From the NCBI GenBank assembly GCA_944548615.1, contig OX155980.1, forward strand, positions 40,239,938 through 40,303,937: 64,000 nucleotides of DNA, in the 5' to 3' direction. Each line of letters starts with the position of its first letter. Within the stretch, counting starts at the first letter, position 1. This document shows positions 23,429 to 34,130 of the stretch, in pieces. The notes under the pieces were generated by a model, which was not told where the DNA came from, ran no database searches, and saw only the letters and a program-made list of their open reading frames with translations. The stretch comes from Micropterix aruncella (lineage: Eukaryota; Arthropoda; Insecta; Lepidoptera; Micropterigidae). The position numbers and the translations under genes are program-made.

Positions 23429-24335
23429 TTTTCGGTAATCCCTACTATTTCGTCGGAAAAATAATAGCAAGTATTATATACAAGTATATACCTACCCATA
23501 CCTACTTAATTACATAAGGGAGGGCATTTTACCATACGTTATAATGCGTTGAGAAGTTCCTCAAGCTGCAGGGCGGCGCGGGCACTACTCGCTCGTTTGA
23601 GCGAGCAGTGCCCGCTCCTTTGGTGACCTTTTAATCCATTCACTCAGTTCAGTAGTAAACAGTGAAAGAATTTGCCTGCCGCGCGAAGAATTATCAAAGC
23701 ACTATGAAAATGTGTAATTTTTGGGTCGAAAAAGCTATCGCAAGTTTACGGGGATGGATTTGGACCAAGCAGATGAACAAATGAATGCCACATTAAAAGA
23801 AGATGTACATAGGTTGGACCTATTTTTACACTTACATTCATCTTTACGCTAAATAGTTTGTGATTACTTCTTCATTATACAACATAATATTATTTTACAC
23901 ATCACAGAATTGATTGGTTTGACTGAAACCCCTGACTAAGTGGCTTCTCGCTGGATCTGAATTGGTAGATATCGTTTACAGTTTTGAGCCGGATGTTTTG
24001 TATTTTGTTACGGAGAACAGCGCAACAGATGAACACGGCAGCCATCTTTCTGACACTGCTGCAAATAAGAAGAACTTTATTCTAAACCTGCAATCACCGG
24101 TAGCTACAATAAATACTCCAGGAAATCCTTGTACTGAAGTTGTAAATGCAGTATTCAAGAAATGTACTGAAGTTGTAAATGCAGTATTCAAGAAAGAAAA
24201 AAGCGGCAATGAGTTATTGATTTTATAAAGCTATTGCTCTTAAATACATAACATTTTTAAAGGAAGATTACACACAAACTCTAAAAAAAGTTTACTGGAT
24301 CCAACCAAACTTAGTAATATCTCCTTATGTTATAT
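23429..24335. other. Transposon interior, 5' side
   Basis: Contains a GC-rich palindrome CACTACTCGCTCGTTTGAGCGAGCAGTG near 23582-23609 and two direct 31-bp units (TGTACTGAAGTTGTAAATGC...) at about 24130-24192. The frame 23962-24228 may be an eroded part of the element's gene, but I cannot place it in the family. Confidence 0.45.
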
Positions 24336-24534
24336 AGTCATTCTCAAGGCCTCTTATTTTTGCTTTCGTTTTGCTATCACTCTTTTTTATGTGTTTTAAT
24401 AACTTGTATAATTACATTGTGTATATACTTGTTGTAAGTAGGTATATACACAATATAATTATACAAGTTATTAAAACACGTAAAAAAAGAGTGTTAGCAA
24501 AACGAAAGCAAAAATAACAGGCCTTGAGAATGAC
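24336..24534. repeat. 199-bp near-perfect hairpin
   Basis: Arms 24336-24430 and 24441-24534 are reverse complements around a ~10-bp loop. They include CATTCTCAAGGCC and AACTTGTATAATTA with their partners. It sits immediately before the gene relic and looks like a foldback MITE insertion. Confidence 0.85.
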
Positions 24535-24539
24535 TGCAG

Positions 24540-25365
24540 TCTATTCAGCAAACTTTATATTGCAACCTGTGAGCACAGAGTAGAAGATCTCGATTCATTC
24601 TTGGCGTAAGAAAACCAAGCCAGTCCTCTAGCGCTTTCTTCAATGGTTAAATTGCGATCTGGAAAAAGGTCAGACCTACTAAAATCGATTACCAGTATTT
24701 TTGGCACTGCAGCCGTTCCAAATGCCCCACAAGTCTCGGAAAAAATTCTAGATGGATCTGCATTAGTCCACATGCTGAGTTCTGGCCATAGGAAGACGTT
24801 GGAGAATAGGTACACCAGTATGTATACTATTTCTTTGCAAAGAACTTACAGGGTATCAACATTAGATATGGTTTGGGGCATATAACAATGAAAGCATAAA
24901 ACATATTAACAGAGAAGAAAGTTCAAAGAACACGGATCACTGCTACGACGAAATTGCCTAAAGTTTAGGCCAATTTGATGATAAGGATGAGGAGTATTTG
25001 CTCTAACAACGGCAGGGAAGTTTGCAACATGGGTGGTCCAAATATTTTAACCGATATCACACGTGATACAAAGCGTACGCTTCTTCGTGGTTACGTGATA
25101 CGTAACCACGAAGATGTGGACACTCGCATGATGGTGCATGTCTCTGACACTGTCGCTCATGGCTTGACAAAAATTATGCTATTGACTGTGGATACTGACT
25201 TCGCAGACCAGCAGCAGCAGAAGTGCGAATTACCACAATTACCGAGCGGGGGAGCTGTGGGTGTGGTGAGGGTGAGCTGTGGGTGAGGAGCTGTACTGGA
25301 AAACACCACCAGTACCTCTGCTGTCATGATATTGCGACTGCCTTAGGTAAAAATTATAATGTTTG
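24540..25365 (+). pseudogene. Relic of a widespread unnamed transposon-associated gene family
   Basis: Pieces in shifting frames match, in order, a family I know from many invertebrate genomes. FSKLYIATCEHRVEDLDSFL (24547-24606) is followed by a stop, then ENQASPLALSS and KLRSGKRSDLLKSI. KILDGSALVHML and VSTLDMVWG (to 24885) come next, then NHEDVDTRMMVHVSDT (about 25100-25147) and LLTVDTDF. ELWVRSCTGKHHQYLCCHDI and ATALG end it near 25345. Conserved acidic positions (HEEADTR-like and VDTD) suggest a nuclease-like core, but the function is not established to my knowledge. At least two stops and two frameshifts: a dead copy. Confidence 0.75.
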
Positions 25366-26202
25366 TTATAATTATATTAAAAATGTAATGTTTGTAAAAA
25401 TTATAATTATGTTAATACAATACATACAACATTTACGTCTATCTTACGTCTATATTAATACATACATAACATTTACGTCTTGTCCAATTGGTGGCTAAAA
25501 ACCGCTCTTGGACGTGGTAAAATATTTGTATTAGGTAGTAAATCTAATTATGTACTACTCTAATATTTACTTAACATACATAGGTTGTTAAGAATTTAGC
25601 TATTAGATTGGAAAAATAGTATCTTAGAAACTTTGGAACCCACTAAAAGTTGTTCATTGTAAAATCTTATTACAAAACAGAATAAAGGCTTATTAATTAA
25701 AAGAGTCAATAATTTGAATGGGTACCTACAAAAGTTACTCATACTACTAACTAAAATAGTCAGGAAAAAGTTAAATAATCAAAATAGAAGCCTAATAATT
25801 AAAATAGTCAATAATTCGAATAGGTTCGAAAACGTACTAAAAGTTGTTGATAGTAGGTAATATACAAAGTAGTCAGTAAAGTGTTAAAAAATAAGATTAA
25901 AGTTAATCATACATTTATAAATTAAAAGTACAAATTCATCATCTAAATTGGTATAAAATTTGTAAAGTCATAGCCCATACATTTTTTACTTATATGGCCA
26001 CGAAGAGCGAGTGTTTTGCCCCTGTTTCACCTGAAATGAAATGAGAAATTTGAAAATGGGCATTCAAAAGAATAGCTTATTTTCAGTGTTTTAGTAGTTT
26101 GTTCTTAGCAATTAAGTGAGTATGGGTAGGTAAGTGCTTGTATCATATATACTACTTACTCATTTTTTTTTCAACGAAGTTGTAGGGATGCAGACAAATT
26201 AA
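25366..26202. other. Transposon interior, 3' side
   Basis: AT-rich. A loose ~110-bp repetition built around AAAATAGTCAATAATTCGAA and CTAAAAGTTGTT.AT.GT runs from about 25640 to 25880. No gene. Confidence 0.45.
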
Positions 26203-26884
26203 TACTTAGGTATTTAAGGTATGTGCACAAATATCAGTTAGGTACGGTGTATGAATGATGAATTATTTTTATTAAATAGGAAAAAACCACAATAATATAG
26301 TTGTTATAATAATAATACCGATTGTACTTCTTGTTTTTAACTCACTGGCCAATCGCAGAAACTAAATAATCCGTAACGTAATGTAACGAACGTAATACGC
26401 CGGTCTGCCGTGCGATGAATTATATTTTTTTCACTCACATTTTACAATAGCAGTCCAATAAAAAATATATGTCTGTAATTTAGATAAGTGTGGCTTTCAG
26501 AATATATTTTTTGCATACCGATACCTCTTATGGTTAAAAAGTAAACTTCGTATAAGTACAAAAAAGATGTCAACGATTTTTGAATTTTACCAATTATTTC
26601 ATATTTTTTCTATGGATAGGTATTTTCTTCTTCCAGAAATGAATTCATTATCATTGAGTTACCCGAAAATGATATCCCACTTGCCCTAGTACATATAGTC
26701 CGAGACATATAGGGCTCAAAGTGAAGCGCGGCGGTATCAAACTTCCACCTCCTCCACCCGCCACCCGCGGGGTGGCCCCCGATGGCTCCCGGTCTAAATC
26801 CACTCAGGACTACCTAACGAACAATTGTGCCAAGTATGAGGCTTTAATCACAAAATGCAGGGTACATCGCACTAAATTCCCAGC
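26203..26884 (-). repeat. Right terminal inverted repeat of the 4.1-kb transposon
   Basis: Reverse complement of 22758-23428. It ends AAATTCCCAGC before TA. Confidence 0.8.
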
Positions 26885-26886
26885 TA

Positions 26887-27712
26887 CACTGAATGGAAAA
26901 AAATACAAGAATGGCCAAAAAAATCTCCGTGCGTGTTAATACACTTTTTCATGCGAATAAACCGATTTTCATCACGTGTATTCCACACTCCGCGGTGACG
27001 TCGGAAACATGTTTTTCATATTCTTCGACAGCTTCTGGCGGTAAAAAACGTAATTTTTGGGAACAAAATGAAGTCACAAGGTGCCAAGTTCTACATTGTT
27101 CGCTTTCAAAAATTATTTTGTCTATCTGACCGTGTGAGAGCTTGCAGTGTCATGGTGCAAGATGATGCAGCGTTTACGGTCGCTTTCCGGCAAGCCAATA
27201 GTCGTGTACCAATCAGCATTCAGGGTACGATGATTCTGCAAAGCAACAACAGCCACGTGTACAGTTTACCTAAAAATAAGGTAATAATCCGCTTCGCGGC
27301 GCTTTCCGCGCGTTTCCTTAGTTGGGTTCGAATCGTATTGAAAGACCCAAATGGTCAATCTGTGCTTTGCTTTTGGGGTCGTGGCTGTAAATCCATGTTT
27401 CTTCACCTGTTTTTACTGCAACCCAGTTATAAATTGTCAGGTTGCTTGGTGCTTTATCTCCAAAAGCAGTTTGAAGCCGAGCGAGGCTCTGCTGATCTGT
27501 CAAATTACTTTCACATCGTGCAGAGAAAATTATCATGAGTTACTTCCATCGTAATGCAGACACGCAATTTTTAAAATAACGCCACAATGACAAAATAAAT
27601 GACACATGAAACAAACTTTATTCTACAGCCAAAGAGTTGTTGCCATTTTCAAATGTTGTAATAATTAAAAAAAAATGTAAGTGCCCAGTTCCGGAAACTT
27701 TCAGTGTGACCT
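26887..27712 (-). pseudogene. Mariner transposase relic with an internal deletion
   Basis: Reading right to left: HTH part with FGDKAPSNLTIYNWVA (about 27410-27460), then directly KTGEETWIYSHDPKSKAQ, the block with the first catalytic Asp/Glu region. Shifted pieces then lead to a C-terminal RFLPPEAVEEYEKHVSDVTA (about 27000-27060) and RMKKCINTHGD near 26930. Normal mariner is about 345 aa. The middle of the DNA-binding region and parts of the catalytic domain are gone. Terminal CACTGAA motifs lie at both ends. It abuts the TA that closes the 4.1-kb transposon. Confidence 0.8.
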
Positions 27713-27752
27713 ATCTATATGCTCGTATGTAATAACATTTCTATTGTTGCAG

Positions 27753-27875
27753 GTACTGATCGAGGAAGGGGAACACTCGATGCTCTTCTATGTACGACTT
27801 ATTGTCGCTCTCAGCTGTACCTTTCAAGGCAATTGGCTCATCTTCATCCGGAGCTGACGATGCCGATGTTTTCAG
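27753..27875 (+). CDS. fry: Furry (fry), internal exon A
   Basis: Acceptor CTATTGTTGCAG, donor TTTTCAG|GTGAGA. The exon starts with two bases completing a codon and ends on one base (phase 1). The 40 whole codons include [20 protein letters not shown] and PELTMPMFS, a very conserved stretch of Furry. Furry is a ~3,400-residue HEAT/armadillo-like protein that works with NDR/Tricornered kinase and Mob to shape wing hairs, bristles and dendrites. Its split Glu codon is completed by exon B 5.5 kb downstream. A mariner relic ends only 40 bp before the acceptor. Confidence 0.92.
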
Positions 27876-28049
27876 GTGAGAATTATGTTTTTAATTAGAG
27901 TCCGATCGAATTTTGTTTTCGGTTTTCCCAGCCTATCAACCGTCGAGGAGGGAAAGTATTGTGAACGCGCTAAAAAAAATAGAGGTGGAGACGGATAACC
28001 AGTTTGAGCCTCCCTGAGACGATTATGACCATTTCCAGATTGAAAACTA

Positions 28050-28510
28050 TCTGTGTGTGTATTCCTCCACGATAGCGCTCAAACGCTTAATTCGACTGAG
28101 TCGAAATTTAGCATGCTGGCATCAAATGGTCATGGCAAGAGTTGAAAAGTCATATTTCACTCTAGTCATATTTTAATCTCGAAATATCAAACTTAGAGAC
28201 TTGAAATTTGGTACACAGATGCCTGTTTGGGCCAAAATCACATAGTGAAATTTTGGTTGGAATATTTTATATACATGCTACACTAATCATATTTATATTC
28301 CGCCATACATTTTAGTCAGATATTAACACAATTTTTTGGCGCCTGGCTCAATCCCGCCCTTAGACAAGAAACGAAAAGGGCCGCTTGAAGCGGTCTCTAA
28401 CCCAACCGGGTTCGAGAGAGCGCTCATTTATATTATTTATGAAATTAATATTCAGATGAAACTAGTTCTTGGGTACTTCCATGAGAGTCTTGGGTTGACA
28501 CAACCAGTTT
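28050..28510 (+). repeat. Interspersed repeat, family F, copy 2
   Basis: Aligns with 19785-20230. Both copies end in GAGAGTCTTGGG.TGACACAACC. Confidence 0.75.
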
Positions 28511-28519
28511 TTTAAATGT

Positions 28520-29060
28520 AATGAAGAATACAATCACATAATTTGTTCAAAAACCTTCGCTAACATGAATACTTTTGAGATAGGCCGGTAATTCGAGACG
28601 TTTCACTTTTCTCCGCTTTTGAAAATTGGTGGTAACAAAATTTTTTCCACTGAGAAGGTGCAGTGCCATTAGGAGGTTTAGACAATGAAAGGGCACACTG
28701 TTTAAGGAAAAATGTTTTTATTTATTGTCGTATCCTGCTCTTTCTCTGGGATCTAATTTTAAAAGATAGATGAGCTAGCGTCATAGGTTCAGATATGTTT
28801 AAATACAGACTGGAAATAAGTAGAATATATTTGACCTATTTGACCTATTACGTTACTCGCGGATTGGTCATTATAATGCATAGTCTTTGGGAAAGTGGGA
28901 CTCTACTGTTAATTTTTGACACAACGCCAGAAAGATTTTGCATCGCTTTTTATATTTTGCTTTGTCGAATCGATATAGTGATAAAAGTAGTCTTTGGTAA
29001 TGTTACTCCTCGGGCGTAGAGTGGTGACGGATTGTTAGTCTAATGGATGTTAATATTTTT
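28520..29060 (-). pseudogene. Jockey-type LINE fragment
   Basis: On the - strand, 29040-28790 encodes a pre-RT linker (DAKSFWRCV-like, then TMHYNDQSASNVIGQIGQIY and YFQSVFK). Bases 28760-28540 hold the first RT block in broken frames (PSQWKKF, FKAEKSETSRITG, AKVFEQIM-like). Neither endonuclease nor catalytic YADD is present. A short dead fragment. Confidence 0.65.
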
Positions 29061-29092
29061 TAATTTCCTATGATACTGTGATTTCTCCTTAA

Positions 29093-29966
29093 GGGGGGTA
29101 TTCTGGTCGAGAGGCCTAAATTTTAGGCGTTTTTCCGAGAAGGATAAAAAAAAACATTTTAACAAACCATTTTTTACAAAATGTTCATTGACGTTTCAAG
29201 AATACAAAATAAAAAACACCCAACAAAAAAAACAAAAATTCAAAGATCTAAAGGCTAGTGAAGTGGGGGCTAGAAAAAATGTGCTTCTTGGTTGACATGT
29301 TTCCAACCCTTGTAGTATTATGAAACAAAGAAAAACAAAAAAAAAATCTTGATTAGTAAAAACGTCGCTATGAACCGGACCTTGGAAAGAAAGATATTTT
29401 TTCCGCATAATGGCGACAACTAAAGAAAAAACTTTTTGCCCCTGTTTTTTTATTTTTCCAATTTAAAAAAAAATGCATTTTTTTTTCAAAATACATGGTC
29501 CCGGATACAAAGGGATAAGCAAAGATGTTTGCCACCAAATTTAAAATTAATCGTTTAAGTAGAACTTGAGATGTCATGTCAACTAGTTCGAAAAAAGTAG
29601 TTTCGAGAAAAAAGCGTTTAGAGTTCGATACAAAGTTTCGGGAGCGTAACTCAGATAATGGTACTTAGCTCTCACAATTGGTTCTACTTCAAAATTAAAA
29701 TTTTCTGAAGTTCTTACGGCTAAACGAGCTGTTCTAGCTTCATAATTATGAAATCGGGGATTACATTATAGTAATGGGGTTATAGTAATTGATCGATTCG
29801 TTCCAGCACGATCGGTTTTTATGCCACGTCACAAAAGTCGCTGGAACTCCGAAAATAATTCAAATTTTCAGAAATCCCTTGAGGACATATTCTTAAAGGT
29901 CTAAACTTTGAAAATTTGCAAAAAAAAAAAAACTATTATTTCAAATTCTTAGACCAGAATACTCTC
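29093..29966. mobile_element. 874-bp MITE with TTAA target-site duplication
   Basis: Flanked by TTAA at 29089-29092 and 29967-29970. Left end GGGGGGTATTCTGGTC, right end GACCAGAATACTCTC. No conserved gene. The frames inside are AT-rich noise. A piggyBac- or Kolobok-type target. Confidence 0.8.
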
Positions 29967-29970
29967 TTAA

Positions 29971-30861
29971 TTAAGTTTATTATACCATAGGAGGTATCTA
30001 TTGGGATTTATTTGTTTAGAAGGGAAATGATCTGTAATAATTATATTTAAAATTAAATAAGGCATTTCCACGCATTTATTAAGATCGATATCATTAAACA
30101 GAGCGTCAACATCGTGACTTCTAATCGTTTCGTTTATATTTGTATAGTTGCCCTTTCTGAATAATCGAATGGTTCGAATTGCAGGAAAATATCGGATAGG
30201 AGTCGGAATAGGAAAAGAGATCAGGGCTGCTGGAGCAAGTGTTACTAAGGGCTAAGAACATGGTTTAGTCGCCAAGAGGCTGAAAATAAATAGTATTGCG
30301 TAAGTTATTATATCGCTGCTTGTTATTTATAGTAAATCGGCTGGACTAAATTCTTACCTAATTGTTTATTAAGAAACCGCAGTTGGTTGTATCATTGCGC
30401 AAATAAATGCAACCAACATGAATTTTGAGGGGCAGGGGGGTGAGATGTGGTTACCCAGAGATTTTACGCTGCTGTATATCTGTCAAATATGTTTGCAAAT
30501 TGATGTGATATGTGTGGCTTTGGCAGCTATAAGGGTTCCGCCCCTCGGGTCTCTTTCATTGACAACTAATCAAATTGCCTCCTATGGACATGTTAGGGAT
30601 TGTTGAAAATAGCACCATTGTAAATTCCATTTTGGAGGATATTTCTGTGAGACATGTCATAACCCTTAAGGAGCACATTTTAGTAAAAGGTGTTAGTCTT
30701 CCCTCTTATACAGCGAACGTTTTGGTAGTAGATTATAAACTTTGAATTGCCGTGTAATGCATGTTCCTTAAAAATATGAACAGTTTAATATTATTGAGCT
30801 AATCGAAATACTTAATAATATGAAAATAATCGAAAGCATACTATATAAAATTGTCAGATGT
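29971..30861. other. Unassigned intron sequence
   Basis: No gene or shared repeat seen. A small frame at 30418-30606 is unrecognised and probably chance. Confidence 0.4.
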
Positions 30862-31653
30862 ATTGGCTGGTATATGACTCCGTCCTTTCGCAATAGGTGT
30901 CGTTTGTAGTGCAGCTTACTTGTATTATAAAATGGCAATACTTGTATCCGATAGAGCTTGAAGTGACATTTGGTTAAAGTATAAACAAATAACATTATAA
31001 CTCTGAAAATGTCGTTTTTTTTTCAAATAAACGTCATTTGCGGGAAGTTTTATTGCATTATTTTATTGCAAGGAAAATGCAGTGGAAACTTATCGTTTGC
31101 TTGTGGAAATTTAGGATAAACATGCTCTATAGAATAAAACTTGCAAAAAATGGTTTCGTCGATTTAAAAATGTTGATTTTTGCATCGAGGATAAAGAGCA
31201 TGGAAAACCACCCAAAAATTTGAAGATGCTGAATTAGAAATATTATTGGCTCAAGATTCTAGTCAAACACAATTAGAAATTGCTGTAGCATTAAATGTTG
31301 ATACATATACTATTGCAAAACGTTTAAAAACCATGGGAAATGTTCATAAAGTTAGGAACTGGGTTTCACTCGAATTAAAACAAAGAGACATCGAACGTCG
31401 AGAAACCATTTGTTAAATGTTGCTTCAAAGACAGAAAAGAAAAGGGTTTTTTTGCATCTAATAGTTATTGGAGATGAAACATGGATTTAAGGACCAGGAT
31501 TTCCCCACAGAGGGAATCCGTAAATTACCAGAAAAATGGGAGAATGTTGTAGCTGCATATGGAGCATACTTTCAATAAATAATTCTCTTCTAAACAAGCA
31601 AATGTGTTTTATTTGAACAAAAAAAGGACGGAGTCATATTCACACACCCAATA
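30862..31653 (+). pseudogene. Deleted mariner element with both inverted ends
   Basis: The inverted ends share ATATGACTCCGTCCTTT (about 30871-30889, and inverted at 31624-31640), each next to TA. Between them the frame carries mariner pieces: KFEDAELEILLAQDSSQTQL, then TIAKRLKTMG, NWVSLELKQRDIERR, LLQRQKRKGF and then IRKLPEKWENVVAAYGAYFQ with a stop near 31578. The catalytic middle (DDD part) between the block near 31480 and the C-terminal block is missing. A non-autonomous deletion derivative. Confidence 0.85.
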
Positions 31654-31887
31654 GATGTTGACAATATTTAGTTGGTAAATATTATAAAATTGTCTGATTT
31701 ATAATGTCAGGGAATGGGTACTTAAAATTGTCAGAAAAATAATGTTGAAATATTGTAAAATATTATAAAAATATTAGTAATAATGATAATCAATAATAAA
31801 GGCCAATAACAATTGTATCCTAATTCATAGAATTAAGATACAATTTAAAATATTATTTAATTAAAATATTTAAAATAATGAAGTATT

Positions 31888-31955
31888 AGAAGTGTGTGGC
31901 GTGTGTGTGGCCTGTGTGTGGCGTGTGTGTGGTGTGTGTGTGGCGTGTGTGCGTG
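31888..31955. repeat. Short minisatellite, GTGTGTGGC-type unit
   Basis: Five or six units of 8-10 bp (GTGTGTGGC, GTGTGTGGCCT, GTGTGTGGT) in the fry intron. Confidence 0.8.
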
Positions 31956-32640
31956 CAGGAAAACGTTTTTCTGGCTTCTATGATCGCGTGATAAAATAAT
32001 AAAATCCTGTAAAATACCAGAGACGATTTTGGCTACATCTTCTTGTTTATTTCCGGAATTCCAGAGATTTCCACGTTGTCCAATCTTGCCTGCTGATTCC
32101 TCTTATCATACTTCTGCTGTAGGAACAAGACTGTTTTAGTTTGCTGATTTATTTCTTCAAGCATCGTATTGACCTAATTGTCTCGTCGTATTTGTCAACT
32201 ATCTTGTATAATTCATCAATTTTGTTTTTACTGAATCGGATTTATTTCCTTAATTTATGCAATGTATTAGATATCAGGTGCGTTTCTAAACTGTCTTGTT
32301 CTCTAGCGCGGTAAATTTAGAGTCGAGGAGAAGATGAATTCCCAGATTGATTTATCCTGGCCGATGGGCGGATCTCTAGGCCCGATGGTAAAGGGCGAAG
32401 ACAGAACTTACAAGATTATATCAGCGTGGCTATAGACAGGGCCGCTGTTATTTGTCGATGTGAGAGTTGATAGCTGCTGCAATTGAATTTTGAATAGCAG
32501 CTACCATCGTTGACGGTTACTTCTGCGAGGCTGCTGCTGCGGTAGCCGACCTCGAGGATTTCGACTCTAATTCGGTTTCTGATCAGAGATCTTCCATTAT
32601 ACCGGCTCAGAAAAGCGTTTAATCGTTTGATTGCGGGGGC
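31950..32640 (-). pseudogene. LINE ORF1 (coiled-coil/RRM-type) relic
   Basis: Reading right to left: an Ala/Ser-rich part (VAAIQNSIAAAINSHID near 32460-32510), then a coiled-coil-like stretch (KNKIDELYKIVDKYDET near 32190-32230). NQQARLDNVEISGIPEI (about 32050-32100) and EDVAKIVSGILQDF follow. LDNVEISGIP is the hallmark of the RNA-binding module of LINE ORF1 proteins. Frameshifts break it. No ORF2 follows. Confidence 0.7.
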
Positions 32641-33422
32641 TTAGTTAAGCTCCTTAAATAACGATCTCCCTAACTGCAATAATGGCCGAACAATTACACG
32701 GTTTCATTAAAACGCTTCGCCACGCTTGATATTGTATGAAGCATAATGCTGTAAGACCATTCATTGCCGGCATGTCAAACGTCGTTGCCGAATTCGCGTT
32801 TTTGGCAGTGGTAGACGTACTGCATACCTGAAGCAAAAGCCAAAACGCCTAAATCTGTCAATTGTCTTGCTAAAATGTAGCCGTGTCTTTATCGATTGTA
32901 TGAGGCGCCATTAGCTACATTTAAGTTTGTATGTAAGTAGGTATTTTCTGGACTATCCGTTGCTTATCGACGTATAAGAACTACAGTCTTTTCTGGACTA
33001 CTAATATCGTCTCGGCCATTTCGCCGTGCATCATTAATACCGGCGTTTCTACATTACATTGCGTTGGAATTCGGTGCAATTGTGTTACTGTTATAACATT
33101 ACGTTTCGTCTAATCAAAAAAAGTAACGATATGTAGCTTTCTTACGTAAACATGGCGTAATATACAAATTTACGAGTGTAACACAATTCGTCTAGTAATT
33201 TCCGTTTCACCATTACGACTGGTAAAACTATTTTTCTATATGATAATTATTCGTTACAGTTTTTCCTAGAGTATCTTTGGAAGACGGCCAATCCCAAGAC
33301 GACTGTAAACTGCGTATTCCTCATCTCTAGGTGTACGCAGAGGCCGGATGAAACGAAATTAAAGAAGCTCTACAGAACACTCCGCTTGGGTGCTAAATTA
33401 GTATTCTTTCTTTTTGTTGCAG
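32641..33422. other. Unassigned intron sequence before furry exon B
   Basis: Nothing recognisable. The last ~15 bases form the TTCTTTCTTTTTGTTGCAG acceptor tract. Confidence 0.4.
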
Positions 33423-33556
33423 AAATCACTCATCGTTTCCAGACGGCACGACCAGAAGTACGGCAACTTCTGTTGCAATACCTGTTGCCATGGTTGGTGA
33501 ACATTGAGCTGGTCGATCCGAACGTGCCACCAGCAAATCCCCTTTCCTACTTTCAA
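33423..33556 (+). CDS. fry: Furry (fry), internal exon B
   Basis: Acceptor TTTTTGTTGCAG, donor TTTCAA|GTGAGT. The first two bases complete the Glu codon opened by exon A. Then come 44 codons: [36 protein letters not shown] and NPLSYFQ. This helical-repeat stretch is among the most conserved parts of Furry across animals. It ends in phase 0 and is followed in protein order by exon C, 16.7 kb away. Confidence 0.95.
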
Positions 33557-33883
33557 GTGAGTAAAACTGATTCTTTATATTGATAAATAATCGTTATTTT
33601 TATGTAACTTTCAATCGATGCTTCATTAAATAAGAATATTTTCGATTTCTTTATTTAATGTTTACTTATTTTATTTTATATTTAATATTTGTAAATTGTG
33701 TGGATGTAATAAAATACAAACATGATTATAATTCATGAAGTTTCATCATTAGCCAAAAAGAGAGACGCTCATCTATAGCGCAGTAGAGGACAGTTGATTT
33801 TCTGCATTTATTTTTATTGGTATATTTATATTTAACAAATAGCGAGGCGATGTCATGGTTGGGAACCACTAAGTGTTCTTAGG

Positions 33884-34130
33884 ATAAAACGAATTAACCG
33901 TGTGGTCTATAGCACCCGACGTTTCATTGCTACCGCCGTTATCCAGGGTAGACTGAAGTACTGTACCGAAGACTGAAGGACAGTACTTCAGTTTACCCTG
34001 GACAACGGCGGTTACAACATCGCCGAAACTTCAGATGCTACGAACATCATGCGGTAAATTCGTTTTATGCTAATTATGATGTCAAACAACCGCGATAGTC
34101 TTCGATTTTATCCTAGGCGTTCTACTATCC
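33884..34130. mobile_element. Penelope-like element derivative without coding region
   Basis: It begins GGATAAAACGAATT and ends CTTCGATTTTATCC, the same ends as the Penelope copy at 55467-56243 (also sharing AATGTCAAACAACCGCGATAGTCTTC). In between is an inverted repeat CAGGGTAGACTGAAGTACTG / CAGTACTTCAGTTTACCCTG at about 33946-34008. Only ~250 bp, so it is an internally deleted, MITE-like copy. Confidence 0.65.

Larger units (their letters stand above)
22758..26884 (+). mobile_element. 4.1-kb DNA transposon with ~670-bp terminal inverted repeats
   Basis: The ends GCTGGGGATTTAGTGC and its inverted partner are each flanked by TA (22756-22757 and 26885-26886). The arms match for about 670 bp and include a CCCGCGGGTGGCGGG block and GCATACCGATACCTCTTATG. 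Inside is a decayed gene (24540-25365), a 199-bp hairpin and a small tandem duplication. TA target and long inverted repeats indicate a cut-and-paste element. The superfamily is not assigned. Confidence 0.8.
27876..33422 (+). other. furry intron A-B (5,547 bp)
   Basis: GT-AG intron, phase 1. It is filled with repeat F, two LINE relics, a TTAA MITE and a deleted mariner. Stretches without a feature (27890-28049, 29971-30860, 32640-33422) show no gene. Confidence 0.85.

Noticed and set aside
24975..25286. 103-codon frame as an intact host gene
   Set aside because: It is one segment of the decayed transposon-associated gene. Conserved residues continue in another frame after 25267.
33884..34130. 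Hammerhead ribozyme, as known in some Penelope-like elements
   Set aside because: I could not find the CTGANGA and GAAA core in the needed arrangement in any of the three copies.
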